Below are positions 6,993-9,807 of a stretch of DNA of 9,807 nt, one piece after another (the first letter of the stretch is position 1; every line of letters begins with the position of its first letter). Location of the stretch: NCBI GenBank assembly GCA_016926455.1, contig JAFGOO010000150.1, positions 1-9,807 of the forward strand, read 5' to 3'. The position numbers and the translations under genes are program-made. The notes under the pieces were generated by a model. That model had not been told where the DNA came from and searched no databases. It was given only the letters and a program-made list of their open reading frames with translations. Origin of the DNA: Methanosarcinaceae archaeon (GTDB lineage Archaea; Halobacteriota; Methanosarcinia; Methanosarcinales; Methanosarcinaceae).

Positions 6993-9608
6993 TCAAGTTT
7001 TTTCCACCTCTACCACAATCCCACGCTCATTACCGTCCACCATGACCTTTGAGCCTTCCACTACCTTACCTGAAACAATGAGCTTACCCACGTTTGTCTC
7101 GACCTCTCGCTGGATAACACGCTGCAAGGGGCGTGCTCCATACCTTTCGCTGTAGCCTGCCTCGCCAAGATACTTCTTGGCAGCATCAGTTATCTCAAGG
7201 TTGATTCTCTGCTGCTTGAGCCTGTTGATCAGGTCTGCAACCTTGATATCCACAATATTCACAAGCTGCTCTTTTGTCAGGGAGCGGAAGATAGCAATCT
7301 CATCAATGCGGTTCAAAAATTCGGGTCTGAAATGCCTGCTCAGTTCATTGATCGCTGTTGCCTGCATCTCACTGTAGTCCCCGCCTTTCTCCAGTTGAAC
7401 GCTGGCATAGTCCACGCATATATTCGAGGTCATGATGATTAGGGTATTCTTGAAGTCAACTGTCCTTCCATGGGAATCGGTCAGTCGCCCATCATCCAGT
7501 ATCTGGAGCATGATATTGAACACATCATGATGTGCCTTCTCAATCTCATCGAATAGTATCACAGCATAGGGCCTGCGCCGGATTGCCTCTGTAAGCTGTC
7601 CTCCTTCATCATGTCCTATATAGCCCGGAGGCGCACCGATCATACGCGAGACTGTATGCTTTTCCATATATTCGGACATATCGAGGCGGACCATGTTGTT
7701 CTCATCATCAAAAAGCTCGGCAGCAAGTGCCTTGGCGAGTTCGGTTTTACCCACACCTGTTGGTCCGATGAAGATGAAACTGCCAATCGGTCTCTTTGGA
7801 TCCTTGATTCCGGCGTAGGCCCTTATTACCGCATCTGCTACTGCCTTGACAGCCTCATTCTGTCCAATGATGCGCTTATGCAGGTTTTCTTCTATATGCG
7901 TCAATTTTTCGCGTTCCCCTTCCATCAGTTTATTCACAGGGATATTTGTCCACTCGCTGACAATCTCTGCAATATTCTCTTCCCCGACCTCTTCTTTTAG
8001 CAGCATTCCGTTCTGCTTCTCCTGTAGGCGTGCCTCCTCGTCTGCATACTGGCGTTCCAGTGCCGGAAGTATGCCGTGTCGCAGTTCAGCGGCACGGTCA
8101 AGGTTATCCACTCTGTTAAGGTAGTAATCGCGTTCTGCCTGCTCAATATCCTGTTTTGTATCCTCTATCTTCTCTTTCAGCGACCTGAGCTTTGCTATAG
8201 TCTCTTTTTCGTTCTGCCATTGTGCACGCATCGCATCGGATTCGGCACGTATCTCTGCAAGTTCCTTCTCCAGATCCTCAAGCTCCTCCTTTGAAGCAGC
8301 ATCTTTTTCTTTCTTCAGTGCCTCGCGTTCAATCTCAAGCTGCATAATCTTACGGTCAGACTCGTCAAGATAGGTAGGCTTGCTGTCAATCTCGGTCCTC
8401 ATCTTTGCAGCCGCCTCATCAACAAGATCGATGGCTTTGTCTGGCAGGAAACGGTCTGATATGTAGCGGTTGCTTAAAATTGCAGCAGCAACAAGTGCAG
8501 TGTCCTTGATCCTTACCCCGTGATGAACCTCATAGCTTTCCTTAAGACCCCTGAGTATTGATATGGTATCCTCTACACTTGGCTGGTTGATCAGTACCGG
8601 CATGAACCGCCGCTCAAAAGCCGCATCCTTCTCGATATATTTCCGGTACTCATTGAGAGTGGTTGCACCGATACAGTGAAGCTCCCCTCTAGCAAGCATG
8701 GGTTTTAGGAGGTTCCCTGCATCCATTGCACCTTCGGTGGCACCTGCACCTATTACGGTATGCAATTCATCGATAAAGAGAATTATTTCTCCCTCTGAAT
8801 CTGCAACTTCCTTAAGAACCGCCTTCAGACGCTCTTCGAACTCACCCCTGAACTTTGCACCTGCGATTAATGCACCCATATCAAGGGCAATGATGCGCTT
8901 GTTCTTCATAGCCTCTGGTACGTCACGATTTACGATCCGTTGTGCTAGACCTTCCACAACTGCAGTCTTACCTACGCCTGCTTCCCCGATAAGTACAGGG
9001 TTATTCTTTCTGCGGCGTGAGAGAATCTCAATTGCGTGCCTGATCTCGCGGTCCCTTCCAATGACAGGGTCAAGCTTCCCCTTTGATGCAAGTTCTGTGA
9101 AGTCTATCCCATATTTTTTGAGTGCTTCGTAGGTATCTTCGGGATTTTCGGAGGTGACACGCCTGCCGCCTCTGACTTCGGCTATTGCCTTCAGAAGCTT
9201 TTCGCGGGTTGCCCCAGCAGTTTTTAGTATCTGACTGCTGAAACTGTCGGTTTCTTCAATCAATGCAAGCAGTATATGTTCGACGCTGATATATTCATCT
9301 TGCATCTTACCTGCTTCTCTTGATGCACTATCCAGTACCCTATTGAGTTTCCGTGTCATATACACTTGCTCGCTTCCCGGTCCGGACACCTGCGGAAGTT
9401 GCGAGAGATGTTCTTCAAGCTGCTGGATTATTGACTGTGAAGAAATGTCCATCTTCTGGAGAAGCCCTTTCGCAAGCCCTTCGCTTTGTTCCAGCAGTGC
9501 CAGAAACAGATGTTCGCAGTCGATCTGCTGCTGATAGTATCGTGCTGCAATCGTAGATGAACCCTGGATTGCTTCCTGTGCCTTTTGAGTATACCGATTT
9601 AGTTCCAT
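6993..9608 (-). CDS. clpB: ClpB protein disaggregase (Hsp100, AAA+)
   Basis: A hexameric ATPase that threads aggregated proteins through its pore, working with DnaK/DnaJ/GrpE. Its 871 residues have full ClpB layout. The duplicated N domain (1-145) is followed by AAA-1 with Walker A GEAGVGKT (208-215), Walker B ILFIDE (276-281), pore loop GAKFRGE (250-256) and the arginine-finger region FERRF (331-335). A charged coiled-coil middle domain (about 405-530) separates ClpB from ClpA and ClpX. AAA-2 has GPTGVGKT (615-622), VILFDE (683-688), pore loop GAPPGYIGHDEGG (658-670), FRPEFLNRID (760-769) and sensor-2 GARPLQR (824-830). I see no ClpP-binding IGF/IGL tripeptide in the usual AAA-2 loop, consistent with disaggregation rather than proteolysis. 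The start ATG has GAGGTG 5 nt upstream. The gene is monocistronic within the window and convergent with pyrK. It is a bacterial-style protein, so old transfer from bacteria is plausible but unproven. Confidence 0.97.
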   Translation of the reverse strand: MELNRYTQKAQEAIQGSSTIAARYYQQQIDCEHLFLALLEQSEGLAKGLLQKMDISSQSIIQQLEEHLSQLPQVSGPGSEQVYMTRKLNRVLDSASREAGKMQDEYISVEHILLALIEETDSFSSQILKTAGATREKLLKAIAEVRGGRRVTSENPEDTYEALKKYGIDFTELASKGKLDPVIGRDREIRHAIEILSRRRKNNPVLIGEAGVGKTAVVEGLAQRIVNRDVPEAMKNKRIIALDMGALIAGAKFRGEFEERLKAVLKEVADSEGEIILFIDELHTVIGAGATEGAMDAGNLLKPMLARGELHCIGATTLNEYRKYIEKDAAFERRFMPVLINQPSVEDTISILRGLKESYEVHHGVRIKDTALVAAAILSNRYISDRFLPDKAIDLVDEAAAKMRTEIDSKPTYLDESDRKIMQLEIEREALKKEKDAASKEELEDLEKELAEIRAESDAMRAQWQNEKETIAKLRSLKEKIEDTKQDIEQAERDYYLNRVDNLDRAAELRHGILPALERQYADEEARLQEKQNGMLLKEEVGEENIAEIVSEWTNIPVNKLMEGEREKLTHIEENLHKRIIGQNEAVKAVADAVIRAYAGIKDPKRPIGSFIFIGPTGVGKTELAKALAAELFDDENNMVRLDMSEYMEKHTVSRMIGAPPGYIGHDEGGQLTEAIRRRPYAVILFDEIEKAHHDVFNIMLQILDDGRLTDSHGRTVDFKNTLIIMTSNICVDYASVQLEKGGDYSEMQATAINELSRHFRPEFLNRIDEIAIFRSLTKEQLVNIVDIKVADLINRLKQQRINLEITDAAKKYLGEAGYSERYGARPLQRVIQREVETNVGKLIVSGKVVEGSKVMVDGNERGIVVEVEKT

Positions 9609-9613
9609 GATTG

Positions 9614-9619
9614 CACCTC
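9614..9619 (-). promoter_or_regulatory. Shine-Dalgarno site of clpB
   Basis: On the minus strand this reads GAGGTG, 5 nt before the clpB ATG (9608-9606). It is a near-ideal archaeal site and confirms the start; the resulting MELNRYTQKAQEAI is the standard ClpB N-terminus. Confidence 0.8.
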
Positions 9620-9665
9620 TTTCAAATTACTTCTTATCATAATATTACCATCTATGCAAACCTTT

Positions 9666-9693
9666 CATAAATTATGTTTACATGTAAATAAAA
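9666..9693 (-). promoter_or_regulatory. Candidate clpB promoter with two abutting palindromes
   Basis: On the minus strand, TTTTATTTAC (9693 to 9684) is TATA-like and would give a start near 9660, with a leader of about 50 nt. A perfect 12-bp palindrome, TTTACATGTAAA (9677-9688), overlaps its downstream edge. It directly abuts CATAAATTATG (9666-9676), an 11-mer with perfectly paired 5-nt arms. Palindromes touching a TATA box are where archaeal repressors bind, so a heat-shock regulator of the HSR1 or Phr type is a reasonable guess. AT-rich DNA produces short palindromes by chance, and no regulator gene is visible here. Confidence 0.4.
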
Positions 9694-9726
9694 CAGTTTT
9701 GGTGTATTTGCTTTTTAACTTGAGGC

Positions 9727-9765
9727 TGTCAAATTAGCTCATAAATCTCCTTTTCTAATTTGACA
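9727..9765. repeat. Perfect 11-bp inverted repeat with 17-nt spacer upstream of clpB
   Basis: The arms TGTCAAATTAG (9727-9737) and CTAATTTGACA (9755-9765) are exact reverse complements. On the + strand the second arm is followed, after 3 nt, by T6 (9769-9774), which looks like a hairpin terminator for a + strand transcript, yet no + strand gene precedes it. On the minus strand the spacer reads AAAAGGAGATTTATGAG: a GGAGAT motif (9750-9745) and an ATG-AGC-TAA micro-ORF (9742-9734). It could be an operator pair, an RNA hairpin in a clpB leader, or a terminator. Eight bases of the left arm, TCAAATTA, recur at 9622-9629 near the clpB ribosome binding site. Confidence 0.6.
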
Positions 9766-9768
9766 ACA

Positions 9769-9781
9769 TTTTTTAAAAAAA
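9769..9781 (-). promoter_or_regulatory. Weak distal TATA-like T7A6 element
   Basis: On the minus strand this reads seven T then six A, about 165 nt before clpB. If it worked as a TATA box, initiation would fall near 9750, inside the spacer of the adjacent inverted repeat, so that repeat would straddle the start site like an operator. Homopolymer runs are poor TATA boxes, and the same run can be read as a + strand T tract. The remaining bases to the window end (9782-9807) show nothing I recognise. Confidence 0.2.
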
Positions 9782-9807
9782 CTTTCCAAATGAGTTTCTG
9801 TTTTCAA

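Noticed and set aside
7611..8000. 129-codon + strand open frame opposite clpB
   Set aside because: It lies wholly within ClpB AAA-2 and middle-domain coding sequence on the other strand, with no ribosome binding site or family resemblance.
8698..9132. 144-codon + strand open frame opposite clpB
   Set aside because: It is antisense to the conserved AAA-1 domain of ClpB. The translation is rich in Ser, Arg and Pro with no recognisable motif, as expected for a shadow frame.
1..9807. CRISPR array, insertion sequence, tRNA/rRNA or mobile element
   Set aside because: I saw no regularly spaced repeats, transposase motifs, terminal repeats flanking a gene, or cloverleaf-like sequence on either strand.

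Overview
The window looks like a piece of a euryarchaeal chromosome, most likely from a methanogen or ANME-2 archaeon of the Methanosarcinales. The evidence is the cluster of C5-pathway tetrapyrrole genes with a SirC-type precorrin-2 dehydrogenase, the archaeal style of these proteins, archaeal Shine-Dalgarno sites (GGTGAT, GGAGG, GAGGTG), a TATA-like element and moderate GC content. The taxonomic call is inferred from protein resemblance only.

Positions 1-6919, all on the + strand, form one compact gene run: sirC (5' end cut off by the window), hemA, hemB, hemL, hemC, pyrD and pyrK. HemA, HemL, HemB and HemC convert glutamyl-tRNA(Glu) through glutamate-1-semialdehyde, 5-aminolevulinate and porphobilinogen to hydroxymethylbilane. 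SirC acts two steps later, oxidising precorrin-2 to sirohydrochlorin, the branch point to coenzyme F430, cobamides, siroheme and (by the AHB route) heme. The two linking activities, uroporphyrinogen-III synthase and uroporphyrinogen-III methyltransferase, are not in the window. PyrD and PyrK form the FMN / FAD / [2Fe-2S] NAD-linked dihydroorotate dehydrogenase of pyrimidine synthesis; their reading frames overlap by ATGA. Gaps between genes are 61 nt or less. The largest, sirC-hemA, holds a good TATA-like element, so hemA onward may have its own promoter.

Positions 6920-6992 are a short convergent intergenic region with a T6 tract. Positions 6993-9608 on the - strand encode a full-length ClpB disaggregase with an N domain, two AAA+ modules and a middle coiled coil. 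Its 199-nt upstream region (9609-9807) has no convincing gene. It does hold a strong ribosome binding site, adjacent small palindromes over a TATA-like stretch, and a perfect 11-bp inverted repeat with a 17-nt spacer.

I found no novel defence, mobile or other accessory system; this is core metabolism plus a chaperone. The points most worth checking are the clpB upstream palindromes, the heavy use of UAG stops (including a tandem UAG-UAG) in a lineage where UAG can encode pyrrolysine, and the linkage of tetrapyrrole and pyrimidine genes.
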